From positions 2,232,001 through 2,296,000 of the forward strand of contig NZ_JAKVME010000001.1 of the NCBI RefSeq assembly GCF_022483985.1: 64,000 bases of DNA, given 5' to 3'. Under the pieces are notes generated by a model. The model saw only the letters and a list, made by a program, of their open reading frames with translations. It was not told where the DNA came from and made no database searches. Each line of letters opens with the position of its first letter. Within the stretch, counting starts at the first letter, position 1. Below, piece after piece: positions 48,699 through 57,133 of this stretch. Position numbers and translations under genes: made by a program. The stretch is from Acetobacter sp. (GTDB taxonomy: Bacteria; Pseudomonadota; Alphaproteobacteria; Acetobacterales; Acetobacteraceae).

Positions 48699-48761
48699 GT
48701 GCCGCGATGTTGAATCAGGGCATTTCCCGCTGAGTTGACTCCCATGATCCGGAGACGCCTG

Positions 48762-51086
48762 ATGTCCTGTGTCCCTACCCGCCGTCTGCTTTCTTTCCGC
48801 ACAATTCTGCTGTCCACGCCTCTTCTGGCCATTCCGTTCATCTCTGAAAATTCCTTTGCAGCACAGCCTGTTATTCATCATCCTGCGAAATCGAACGTGC
48901 GGAGCAGACTCCCGCACAGCATAAATTCTCCGGCCAGCAGCGCTGAAAGCGTCCATGTTGTCTCCCGGCGTGGCGTAACGGGCGCGGGACAGCATGAAGC
49001 GCATTCCGAAACCGTTATTTCCCGAAAAGAGCTCCAGAACCGGAATATCCGTCAGATGACCGATATCGTCCGGATAGCTCCCAACCTGACCATCCAGCCA
49101 TCCTTCGGCAGTGCGGCTCTGAATTTCGCATTGCGTGGTGTCGGTCTTATGGATTTCACACAGAACAACACCCCTTCCGTCATGCCTTATGTTGACGGAG
49201 TGGCCTATCCCATCAGCATCATGACATCCGGCATGCTGTTCGACATGGATGATATTTCCATTGCGCCCGGTCCATCAGGCTTCACGCATGGACAATCCAC
49301 CACGGGCGGGGAAATCAACTTTCATACGGGTGATCCGACGCCGCAATTTCATGCCGGACTGACGGAAGACATAGCCAGTTACGGCAGAAACCGCGTGGAA
49401 GGTTTTGTTTCGGGACCGATCTCCCGCTCTGTTTCCTTCCGACTTGCCGGTCAGTCCCTGACGGGAGGTGGCTACCAGCACAATTCGAAAGGCCAAGGCT
49501 ACGGCAACGCCAATATTGGCGCGCTCCGGGGCAAGCTGCGCTGGCAAATCGACGACGCTTCCACGCTTGATATCGGCGGTCACTGGACGACCGATCAGTC
49601 GGAAGCCTCATCGGGACATAATCTGTACAACAGCTATGGCGTGCCGATCACTTCAGACCTCATGGAAACGGAATGGGGACTTGACCCACGTTTTGCCAAA
49701 ATACTTGGCATAAATGGAAAAAATCAGAAACCAAGAGAAGACAATCTGTTCTGGGGAGCCAATGTCCGCTTCACCAGAGATTTCAGTTGGGGCCGTCTGT
49801 GGACGATCAGCGCCTACGAGGCCGTGGATGAGCATGAGCTGACAAACCAGACAAATTCCGTTGCAGCTTACGGCAACATGTTCCGAAACAACCAGTCGAA
49901 CGTGTTCTCGCAGGACATCAAGCTGGAATCTCTCGACACGCATGCCCGTTTCCACTGGGAGGCGGGGATGTATTACAGTCGTTCCCGCATGGCTCAGAGC
50001 TTCTGGTACGATTCATCCGACCGCCCTGGAACCACGCCCCTCAATCAGACGGCCTACAGCCAGAATCAGCAGAACTTCAATCAGTATGTGCAGCTTTCCT
50101 ACCGTATCCTGCCGAAGCTGACATTGATCGGCGCGATCAGCCATGAGTCCGACGACCGGCAGATGCTGAACGTCACGAGCACCGATTACAATCTGAACAC
50201 CGGCGCGGCCATAAAGTCTCAGAATTTCGGAAACTTCGGCGCACTGACCAACCAGTTTGCGGGACGTGTTGGCGCGCAATACCAGTTCACACGCAATATC
50301 ATGGGATATGTCATGTTCTCGCGCGGCTTCAAACCCGGCGGTTTCTCGGCGAACATCACACAACAGTCCAGCCAGCTCAAACCGTTCAAGCCTGAACAGG
50401 TCCTGACCTATGAAGGCGGTTTCAAGACCATGCTGTTCGACCGACGCCTGCGCTTCAACGCCGCCGGTTTCTACTACGATTATCGGGACCAGCAGTTGCT
50501 CGGCAGTATTCTGGTTCCGCCCTATGGTGTGCTGGGCGGCTATGTGAATGCTCCCCGCTCCTATATTTACGGTGCGGAGTTCGACATTGAGGCGCACCCG
50601 TTCCGCGGTCTCGTCCTGACGCAGAACTTTGGTTATCAGAACGGCGTTTATTCCCAGTTCCAGAGCCTGAACCGTAGCGCGACCACGGCGCAGTTCGCTT
50701 CAACAGGCGTCTGGTCGCCGGTCAATACGAACTATAACGGCTACAATATGGGTCTCGCCAACCTCACGCTTTCCGGCGCCGTCACTTACACATGGAAGGT
50801 CCTGAAAGACTACGAAATGACGTACGACGCGGATTACAGCTATCGCGGCGCACAAACGCAGCCCCAGCATATCGGCGATGGCGGCATCTATCGCGCTCCA
50901 GCCTACTTCCTCGTCAACTCCTTCCAGACCTTCGCAGCTCCGAAACAGCACTGGTCCGTCACGGTCTATGGCCAGAATCTTGCCGATCGGCGCTATTGGC
51001 TCTCGGGAGGAACGCAGGCAACATTCTATGGCGTCATTCCGGGCCTCCCCCGCTTTGTCGGCGCAAAAATCAACGTGAGCTACTGA
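48762..51086 (+). CDS. TonB-dependent outer membrane receptor
   Basis: The product is 774 residues. A signal peptide (RRLLSFRTILLSTPLLAIPF, cleavage near SFAAQ) precedes a linker and the plug domain (VHVVSRRG, ISRKELQNRNIRQMTDIVRI, NLTIQPSFGS, FALRGVGLMDF). From about residue 200 a 22-stranded barrel follows with alternating aromatic strands and ends with the usual C-terminal Tyr (VGAKINVSY). It imports a ligand too large or scarce for porins, using TonB energy. It resembles the broad FecA/hydroxamate group in plug, but its operon carries no iron gene, so a carboxylate or its metal complex is likelier. ATG at 48762 has GGAG upstream; ATG at 48744 is possible. Confidence 0.92.
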   Translation: MSCVPTRRLLSFRTILLSTPLLAIPFISENSFAAQPVIHHPAKSNVRSRLPHSINSPASSAESVHVVSRRGVTGAGQHEAHSETVISRKELQNRNIRQMTDIVRIAPNLTIQPSFGSAALNFALRGVGLMDFTQNNTPSVMPYVDGVAYPISIMTSGMLFDMDDISIAPGPSGFTHGQSTTGGEINFHTGDPTPQFHAGLTEDIASYGRNRVEGFVSGPISRSVSFRLAGQSLTGGGYQHNSKGQGYGNANIGALRGKLRWQIDDASTLDIGGHWTTDQSEASSGHNLYNSYGVPITSDLMETEWGLDPRFAKILGINGKNQKPREDNLFWGANVRFTRDFSWGRLWTISAYEAVDEHELTNQTNSVAAYGNMFRNNQSNVFSQDIKLESLDTHARFHWEAGMYYSRSRMAQSFWYDSSDRPGTTPLNQTAYSQNQQNFNQYVQLSYRILPKLTLIGAISHESDDRQMLNVTSTDYNLNTGAAIKSQNFGNFGALTNQFAGRVGAQYQFTRNIMGYVMFSRGFKPGGFSANITQQSSQLKPFKPEQVLTYEGGFKTMLFDRRLRFNAAGFYYDYRDQQLLGSILVPPYGVLGGYVNAPRSYIYGAEFDIEAHPFRGLVLTQNFGYQNGVYSQFQSLNRSATTAQFASTGVWSPVNTNYNGYNMGLANLTLSGAVTYTWKVLKDYEMTYDADYSYRGAQTQPQHIGDGGIYRAPAYFLVNSFQTFAAPKQHWSVTVYGQNLADRRYWLSGGTQATFYGVIPGLPRFVGAKINVSY

Positions 51087-51156
51087 GGTCGGCGCGGATA
51101 CGGTGTTCTTCAGCGTGTCCGTCACTATATTTCATCGAACACACGGAAAGGCGCCC

Positions 51157-52473
51157 ATGACGAAATCCGAGACCGCTGCGCCGATATCTCCGCAGCACGG
51201 GTCAAGACGCATGCCGGGCATTTTCGTTCAGGTGGTCGCCGCCACCTGCCTCGGCGTGCTGACCGGGCTTTTCCTGCCCCATCTTGCCGGGCAATGCCGC
51301 TGGCTCGCCGACCTGTTCCTGCGCCTGATCCTGATGGCGGTTGGACCGCTGCTGTTCTGTATTGTCGTCACCGGAATTACCGGCACGGGTTCTTTAGGCG
51401 CTGTCGGCAGACTGGGGCTTCGCGCCCTGATCTATTTCGAAGTCATGACGACCCTTGTGCTGTTCCTCTCTCTGGGCGCTGCTCTTCTGATCGAGCCGGG
51501 GCGTGGTCTGCCTTTCGCTCCGACTGCTGAAGACGCGCATATGGTCTCTTCCTATGCCGGAAACGCCAGCCTTCTGCATGGGCAGGGCGTGACGGGCTTC
51601 ATCCTGAGCGTGATTCCGCGCTCTCCTGTCGCCGCTTTCGCTGAAGGCAATATTCTTCAGATTCTTTTCTTTGCGATCCTGATTGGCTGCTGTCTTTCTC
51701 ATATCGGAGAGGCAGGCGCGCCGGTGACACGGCTGATAGACAGTCTGTCCGTAGTCTTTTCCCGCATGATGCGGATTATTATCGCCACAGCCCCGCTCGG
51801 TGTTTTTGGCGCCGTCGCCGCGACCATCGCCCAGTATGGTCTGGATGCGATCGCGCATCTTGCATCGTTTGTCGTGCTCTACTTCCTTGCCATCGCCATC
51901 TTCATCGTGGTGATCCTTGGCGGCTGCCTGTTTCTCTGCGGGGTGCAGCCCCTGCGCTTCGCACGCTATTTCCGGGAAGAGCTTCTGATCGTGACGGCAA
52001 CGACCAGTTCCGATTCAGTCCTGCCGAGCATCATGGCCAAGCTGGAAACCATGGGCGTCTCCAGACAGGTCGTCGGACTGGTTGTGCCTGCGGGTTACTC
52101 TCTCAATCTCGACGCCCTGTCGATCTATCTCGGATTCGCGGTGGTGTTCCTCGCCAACGTGACCGGAACGCATCTGACCGCAATGCAGATGCTGTCGATG
52201 CTTGCCACGGCTCTCATCACCTCCAAGGGCGCGCATGGCGTGCCGGGCATCGCCATCGTGGTACTGGCGGCGACGCTGGCCGCGGCCCCCTCCATTCCGG
52301 TCTCCAGTCTTGTCCTGCTGCTGGCAGTCGACTGGTTCATCGGCATCGCCCGTGCCGTCGGCAATCTCGCCGGAAACTGCGTGGCGCCCGTCGTCATCGC
52401 GGCATGGAATGGTTCTCTTGATCGCGAGCAGGCTCGTGCCGCCCTCGCCCCTTCACCGAAAGCAGGTCTCTGA
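51157..52473 (+). CDS. Dicarboxylate/amino acid:cation symporter (DAACS)
   Basis: This 438-residue inner-membrane protein imports dicarboxylates or acidic amino acids with Na+ or H+. The DctA/GltP pattern is clear: RLILMAVGPLLFCIVVTGIT near residue 65, FREELLIVTATTSSDSVLPS (the Ser-rich re-entrant loop) near residue 275, VVPAGYSLNLDALSIYLGFA with the conserved Asn-Leu-Asp, and SKGAHGVPGIAIVVLAATL near the end. It lies 70 bases after the receptor and precedes the dehydrogenase without a gap, so the three act in sequence. ATG at 51157 has GGAAAGG upstream. Confidence 0.92.
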   Translation: MTKSETAAPISPQHGSRRMPGIFVQVVAATCLGVLTGLFLPHLAGQCRWLADLFLRLILMAVGPLLFCIVVTGITGTGSLGAVGRLGLRALIYFEVMTTLVLFLSLGAALLIEPGRGLPFAPTAEDAHMVSSYAGNASLLHGQGVTGFILSVIPRSPVAAFAEGNILQILFFAILIGCCLSHIGEAGAPVTRLIDSLSVVFSRMMRIIIATAPLGVFGAVAATIAQYGLDAIAHLASFVVLYFLAIAIFIVVILGGCLFLCGVQPLRFARYFREELLIVTATTSSDSVLPSIMAKLETMGVSRQVVGLVVPAGYSLNLDALSIYLGFAVVFLANVTGTHLTAMQMLSMLATALITSKGAHGVPGIAIVVLAATLAAAPSIPVSSLVLLLAVDWFIGIARAVGNLAGNCVAPVVIAAWNGSLDREQARAALAPSPKAGL

Positions 52474-53517
52474 GTGACTGACGAAACACGTGTCCACCAT
52501 TATCCCGCGGAAATGCTCGAACACCATGTGCGGACTCTACTTGTCGAAGCAGGCGCTCGGCCTTCGGACGCAGCAGAGACAGCACGGGCGCTGCTGCATG
52601 CCTCAAGAATTGGCGTGGACAGCCACGGCGTCCGTCTCGCGGGCTACTACGCCGATCTGCTGCGCTCGGGCGGCCTGAACCCCACGCCCGCTCCACTCTA
52701 TACACGGACAGCCATTGCGACAGGCCGGCTGGATGCCGACAGCGGGCTTGCCCATCCGGCCTGCTACCGCGCCATGTCCGAAGCCATGCTGCTGGCGAGG
52801 GAGGCGGGCATCGGCGCTGTCGGCGTGCATCGTTCCACTCATTTCGGAGCGGCGGGCGCCTATGCGGTCGAAGCGGCGCGGGAGGGCATGATCGGTCTGG
52901 TTGTGAGCAACTCGGACTCGGCCGTTTCCCTGTTTTCAGGTACTGCTCCGTTTCATGGAACCAATCCGATCGCCGCCGCCGCTCCGGTGCGCGACGCCGA
53001 TCCCTGGCTTCTCGATATGGCGACCTCGTCCATCCCCTTCAACCGCGTAAAACTCTATCAGGCGCTCGGCATCGGTCTGCCCGCGGGCGTTGCGCTGGAT
53101 GAGCATGGCGCGCCAACGCTGGACCCACAGCGCGCCTCCTTTCTCCAGCCGCTCGGCGGAGAGGCGTTCGGTTTCAAGGGCGCGGCCCTTGCTGGTCTTG
53201 TCACCCTTCTCTCAGCCGTGATGACCGGCGCGGACACAGACCCGGTGATGGTCGGCACGGATGCCGGGCAGACGGCGGATAATCGTCAGAATGTCGGTCA
53301 TTTTGTCATCGCCATCGACCCTGAACGTTTTGTCGGCCGCGATTCCTACGACACGGCGATGGCGCGCTACCTGAGCCTGCTGCGCAATGGACCTTCCCTT
53401 GATTCCGCTCATCCCGTCATGGCCCCGGGCGATCGTGAATGGCAGGAAGCCCGTCATCGGATGGAGACCGGGATTCCGGTTGATCCGGAGACCCGGACAA
53501 AACTCGATTTGCCCTGA
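52474..53517 (+). CDS. Ldh-family (COG2055) NAD(P)-dependent hydroxyacid dehydrogenase
   Basis: This 347-residue enzyme belongs to the malate/L-lactate dehydrogenase family, unrelated to classical lactate dehydrogenase. Family hallmarks: ESRIGVDSHGVRLAGYYADL-like segment near residue 45 with the catalytic His, VHRSTHFGAAGAYAVEAARE near 115, PFHGTNPIAAAAPVRDADPW and LLDMATSSIPFNRVKLYQAL, then EAFGFKGAALAGLVTLLSAV. Known members oxidise malate, sulfolactate, ureidoglycolate or 2,3-diketogulonate-type acids. Its GTG follows the symporter stop directly. The substrate is presumably the 2-hydroxy acid imported by the symporter. A terminator follows. Confidence 0.9.
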   Translation: MTDETRVHHYPAEMLEHHVRTLLVEAGARPSDAAETARALLHASRIGVDSHGVRLAGYYADLLRSGGLNPTPAPLYTRTAIATGRLDADSGLAHPACYRAMSEAMLLAREAGIGAVGVHRSTHFGAAGAYAVEAAREGMIGLVVSNSDSAVSLFSGTAPFHGTNPIAAAAPVRDADPWLLDMATSSIPFNRVKLYQALGIGLPAGVALDEHGAPTLDPQRASFLQPLGGEAFGFKGAALAGLVTLLSAVMTGADTDPVMVGTDAGQTADNRQNVGHFVIAIDPERFVGRDSYDTAMARYLSLLRNGPSLDSAHPVMAPGDREWQEARHRMETGIPVDPETRTKLDLP

Positions 53518-53528
53518 GCGGTCTGGCT

Positions 53529-53552
53529 GCCGGATTCCGTATCCGGCTTTTT
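53529..53552 (+). terminator. Intrinsic terminator of the receptor-symporter-dehydrogenase operon
   Basis: GCCGGAT pairs with ATCCGGC around TCCGT, followed by five T. It closes the operon 12 bases after the dehydrogenase stop. Confidence 0.9.
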
Positions 53553-53633
53553 CATCCAGAACAGCATAATTTACCAGAAAGTTACCTGCTGTTTGTACCT
53601 TCTCCTGTGATCCGCCTTACCGGGAGAGTTTTT

Positions 53634-54452
53634 TTGCCTGTTACATCCGTTTCTGGTCGCCCGGAGACCGCTCAACGTATCACGTCGCATCTGACAGGCA
53701 CGCACGCGAGACAAAGGACCGATGCCAGCTTCAACATCATACCGCGCTTTTCTCTTGCGAGCCTGGCTTTTGTAGGCGGCGACCTCTGCCCTCCTCCATC
53801 CTTCGCACCGGGGCGCATGACGCCCCGGCGCCGTCAGAAAGACCCTGTCTGGCTACCGCTGATATCGGAAGGATGCAGGGTCGCGACCGAACTTCCGGCA
53901 GGTTGCCGTCTGGCTCTGCCGGTCGAGGCGACGGACGCTTTTCCCGAAGACCTGCTGAGCCATCTTGCCGACATCCTTGCCCGCAACCCGCTTGAAATTT
54001 CGAAGCTGGATTTCGAATTTACGGAATCGAGCCTCGCCGTTGACAGCGAGATTCTGATTTACTCGCTCGCCGCCCTACGGGACGCGGGAGCCGGACTCGT
54101 GCTCTCGGGTTTCGGCATGGGTCTGACGAGCCTGTCCCTTCTGCGGGACAGAAGCTTTTCCGGACTGCTCACGGCTGTAAAGCTGGACCGCCACCTCTTC
54201 TACCACGAAGACCCGGCCCATCTTCAGGCTGGCCAGAGCATCGCCCGCGCCGTGGTGCAACTGGCGAGCGATTTCGGGCTGGACACCCGTGCCGACGGTG
54301 TGGACACGCCTGAAACGCTGCATTTTCTACAGGCCATCGGCTGTCAGGAAGGACGCGGCAACAGTCTCGGAAAGCCCCAGCCTCTGCTGGATTTTCTTAA
54401 AAATTCGGGACCTGTGCGGTCGGACACGAAGAAAAGAAAACGCAGATCGTGA
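53634..54452 (+). CDS. Degenerate EAL-like domain protein
   Basis: The product is 272 residues from TTG 53634, which has GGGAGAG five bases upstream; GTG 53607 and ATG 53817 are alternatives. About 80 residues of basic, unfamiliar sequence precede a C-terminal part matching the second half of an EAL domain: ISKLDFEFTESSL, then LVLSGFGMGLTSLSLLRD, LTAVKLDRHLFYHEDP and TRADGVDTPETLHFLQAIGC. The catalytic DDFG is replaced by SGFG, EGVET by DGVDT, and the first half with the EAL motif itself is missing. It probably binds or senses a cyclic nucleotide or a protein rather than hydrolysing c-di-GMP. An Hsp70-like gene follows after 46 bases. Confidence 0.75.
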   Translation: MPVTSVSGRPETAQRITSHLTGTHARQRTDASFNIIPRFSLASLAFVGGDLCPPPSFAPGRMTPRRRQKDPVWLPLISEGCRVATELPAGCRLALPVEATDAFPEDLLSHLADILARNPLEISKLDFEFTESSLAVDSEILIYSLAALRDAGAGLVLSGFGMGLTSLSLLRDRSFSGLLTAVKLDRHLFYHEDPAHLQAGQSIARAVVQLASDFGLDTRADGVDTPETLHFLQAIGCQEGRGNSLGKPQPLLDFLKNSGPVRSDTKKRKRRS

Positions 54453-54498
54453 CGGTCAGGCGTGGACAGGAGGAAGTCCAGCTTTTAAGTCCCCGCTC

Positions 54499-55803
54499 AT
54501 GAAAAACGGCTCCTCTTCCGCTTCCGTCCGGCTGGGCATTGATTTCGGCACAACGAACAGCGTCATCGTTCTGCGGAGCGAGGATGGCGCGACACGTACC
54601 GTGCGCTTTCCAACACCGGACGGAAGCACGGCGGACACATGCCGCACGCTTCTTGCGTTGTGGCAGGAACTGACGGGTGGGCGGCGTCTGACTGAGCGCG
54701 CCGTCGGTGAGGGAGCCGTCGAAGCCTATCTGGACGATCCTTCCGAAACCCGGCTCATCATGTCGATGAAATCCTACCTGGCTCAGGCCAGCTTCCGGGA
54801 GACGCAGCTTTTCGGACAGCGGGTTCCGCTGGAAACGCTGGTGGCCTCTTTCCTTCAGGAACTGATGAAGCTGGCGGACCTTGCGCCGCAGGATTGCTCC
54901 GTAACGGTCGGGCGACCCGTCCGTTTTGTCGGCGACAACGCGGATGACGATCTTGGTGAGGCCCGGCTGCGCACCAGTCTTGCCGAAGCCGGTTTTCCGG
55001 AGATTTCCATCATGCTGGAGCCTGAAGCTGCCGGGTGGAAATTCGCGCATCGCCTCAATCATGCGGCAACGGTGCTGGTTGGCGATTTCGGCGGCGGCAC
55101 GAGCGACTTTTCGGTCCTGCGCTTCGAGCCCGGTTCGGCGCAACACACACAGGCTCTGGGCTATGCCGGCGTCGGGCTGGCCGGAGATCAGTTCGACACG
55201 CGAATCATTGATCACGTGGTCGCGCCCTTTCTGGGTCGTGACTGCACGTTCCGCATTATGGGTGGCGAGCCGCTGCCGGTGCCGATCGAATGGTACACCT
55301 CCCTCGCCCGCTGGCATCGCCTGTCCCTGATGCGGACCCCGCGCATTCTGAACGAGATTGCCGAAGTGGCCCGCACGGCATCCGAGCCTGAACGGCTGAT
55401 GAATCTGATCGAACTGATCCGCGAGCAGAACGGGCAGCTTCTGTACAATGCAGTCTCCGCCGCCAAACGCACCTTGTCATCGGAAGATAGCGCCGTGCTG
55501 CGTTTCTCGCAGAAGGGTCTGCAAATCGAAGAGACAATCCAGCGGGCCGATTTCGAACGCTGGATTGCGCCTGACCTCGCGCAGTTCGGAGATGCCATCG
55601 ACCTCGCCATTGAGCGTTCGAACCTGACGCCAGATCAGATCGACCGGGTGTTCCTGACAGGCGGCACCTCGTTTGTGCCTGCGGTGCGGGCGCTGTTCAT
55701 CCAGCGCTTCGGCGCGGACAAGGTCGAACTGGGTGGCGAGTTCGTCTCCGTGGCGGAAGGACTGGCGCTGGCCAATCCTGTTGCGCTCGCCTTTGCAGGC
55801 TGA
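54499..55803 (+). CDS. Hsp70-like ATPase without substrate-binding domain (YegD-like)
   Basis: The product is 434 residues. It has all three actin-fold nucleotide motifs: RLGIDFGTTNSVIVLRSEDG at the start, TVLVGDFGGGTSDFSVLRFE near residue 190 and DRVFLTGGTSFVPAVRALFI near residue 375. Chaperone Hsp70 would continue into a peptide-binding beta domain and helical lid, but this one ends with the ATPase domain, as in YegD. ATG at 54499 is used although the nearest strong AGGAGG lies 25 bases upstream. It follows the EAL-like gene and may act with it; the target is unknown. Confidence 0.85.
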   Translation: MKNGSSSASVRLGIDFGTTNSVIVLRSEDGATRTVRFPTPDGSTADTCRTLLALWQELTGGRRLTERAVGEGAVEAYLDDPSETRLIMSMKSYLAQASFRETQLFGQRVPLETLVASFLQELMKLADLAPQDCSVTVGRPVRFVGDNADDDLGEARLRTSLAEAGFPEISIMLEPEAAGWKFAHRLNHAATVLVGDFGGGTSDFSVLRFEPGSAQHTQALGYAGVGLAGDQFDTRIIDHVVAPFLGRDCTFRIMGGEPLPVPIEWYTSLARWHRLSLMRTPRILNEIAEVARTASEPERLMNLIELIREQNGQLLYNAVSAAKRTLSSEDSAVLRFSQKGLQIEETIQRADFERWIAPDLAQFGDAIDLAIERSNLTPDQIDRVFLTGGTSFVPAVRALFIQRFGADKVELGGEFVSVAEGLALANPVALAFAG

Positions 55804-55926
55804 ACACACAGACATCAGAACCTGTTCACCATTCTGCAATATCTGTTTCCGTACATCACAGCATATGAGCCTGACAGGCGCCTTCCGCGCGTCAGGACCG
55901 CAGCCGGGAGGTGTTGTCAGAAGGGC

Positions 55927-57093
55927 ATGAACGGGGTGAAACTCTCCGCCATGAAACGACTGCTTCTTGTCACCTGCCTGTCCCTGCCTCCCGCGCTGGC
56001 GACGTTCTCTCCGTCCGCACTGGCTGTGCCCATGCCGGAAAAACCGGAGGCATCGGCGGCTGATCTGACTCCCGCCGTGACGTCACCCGTTCAGATTTGG
56101 GAGTCCGTCATCGCCCTTCCCGATGGTAAGCTGGTGCTGGAAGCCCCGCGCTGGCTCGGCAATCCGGGTCCACAACTCAGCATCGCGACAGTCGGTGGCA
56201 CACCTGCCCCCTATCCCGATGCGGGCTGGAATGCGACGGACGGCGACCCGGTCCGACGCTTTGTGGCGTTAACGAGCATGACGCGAGTGGCTGACGGCAC
56301 GCTCTGGCTTGTCGATAGCGGCGTCCCGGACCGTGAGGCCAAGCCGGAAGCCCAAGCCAAGCTGATTCAGATCGCCCCCGCGACAGGTCAGGTCAGGCGC
56401 TCTTTCCCCGTTTCCGCCGATGCGCTCAGGCCCGGCAGCATTCTGGCGGGCATCGCCGTGCATGGGCAGACAGCCTATGTCGCGGATTCGGGGGTGCCGG
56501 GCATTCTGGTCATCGACCTTGAAAGTGGTGTCGCCCGACGTTTTCTCGATCACGTTGAAGGGCTGACGGCCAAACGACCGATCGTCACTCCGTCCGGCAC
56601 GGTGAAAGCGCGGGATGGGCGGCCACTGGCCATTGATGCGAGTCTTATCGCTATCAGCCCGGATGGTCAGTGGCTGTATGTGCAGTCCTATTGCGGCCCG
56701 CTTTACCGCATCGCCACACGCCTGTTCGACGATCCGGATTCGACGAACACGGCGTTACAGGAAAGCGCCACGCTCTGGTATAAAACCCATGCGCTGGGCG
56801 GGCTTACAGTCGGTCCTGACGGCACGGTTTACTGGTCGGACGTCACCACCGGAAGCATCGACAGCTACACGCCGGGGCGGATTCCGCATCATCTGATCAC
56901 CGATCCCCGCCTGAAATGGCCGGGAGGCCTGTCCCTGTCCACGGCCCCGTCTGGCAACACGCTTTTCGTGCCAGCCGCGCAACTTGATCAGGCCGCACGC
57001 TTCCAGAACGGGCAGACGACGGTGCAGTGGCCTGTGACCGTTTACAGCTTCCGCGTCCCCTCGGACGCGACTTCTGACGTTCTTCGCAAATAG
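55927..57093 (+). CDS. Exported major royal jelly protein (MRJP)/yellow-family protein
   Basis: This 388-residue protein has a signal peptide (MKRLLLVTCLSLPPALATFS, cleavage near ALAVPM). The mature part is a predicted beta-propeller of the MRJP/yellow family, with repeated blades such as DGTLWLVDSGVPDREAK, QTAYVADSGVPGILVIDLES, LIAISPDGQWLYVQSYCGPL and LTVGPDGTVYWSDVTTGSID. Bacterial members are related to gluconolactonase-like propellers and their substrates are mostly unknown. A sugar-lactone or aromatic ligand would fit a periplasmic oxidative metabolism but is inference. AAGGG precedes the ATG. Confidence 0.82.
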   Translation: MNGVKLSAMKRLLLVTCLSLPPALATFSPSALAVPMPEKPEASAADLTPAVTSPVQIWESVIALPDGKLVLEAPRWLGNPGPQLSIATVGGTPAPYPDAGWNATDGDPVRRFVALTSMTRVADGTLWLVDSGVPDREAKPEAQAKLIQIAPATGQVRRSFPVSADALRPGSILAGIAVHGQTAYVADSGVPGILVIDLESGVARRFLDHVEGLTAKRPIVTPSGTVKARDGRPLAIDASLIAISPDGQWLYVQSYCGPLYRIATRLFDDPDSTNTALQESATLWYKTHALGGLTVGPDGTVYWSDVTTGSIDSYTPGRIPHHLITDPRLKWPGGLSLSTAPSGNTLFVPAAQLDQAARFQNGQTTVQWPVTVYSFRVPSDATSDVLRK

Positions 57094-57133
57094 TCCCCTC
57101 CCCGCTTCGCTCCAGACCGGTTATAGAAAGCGC

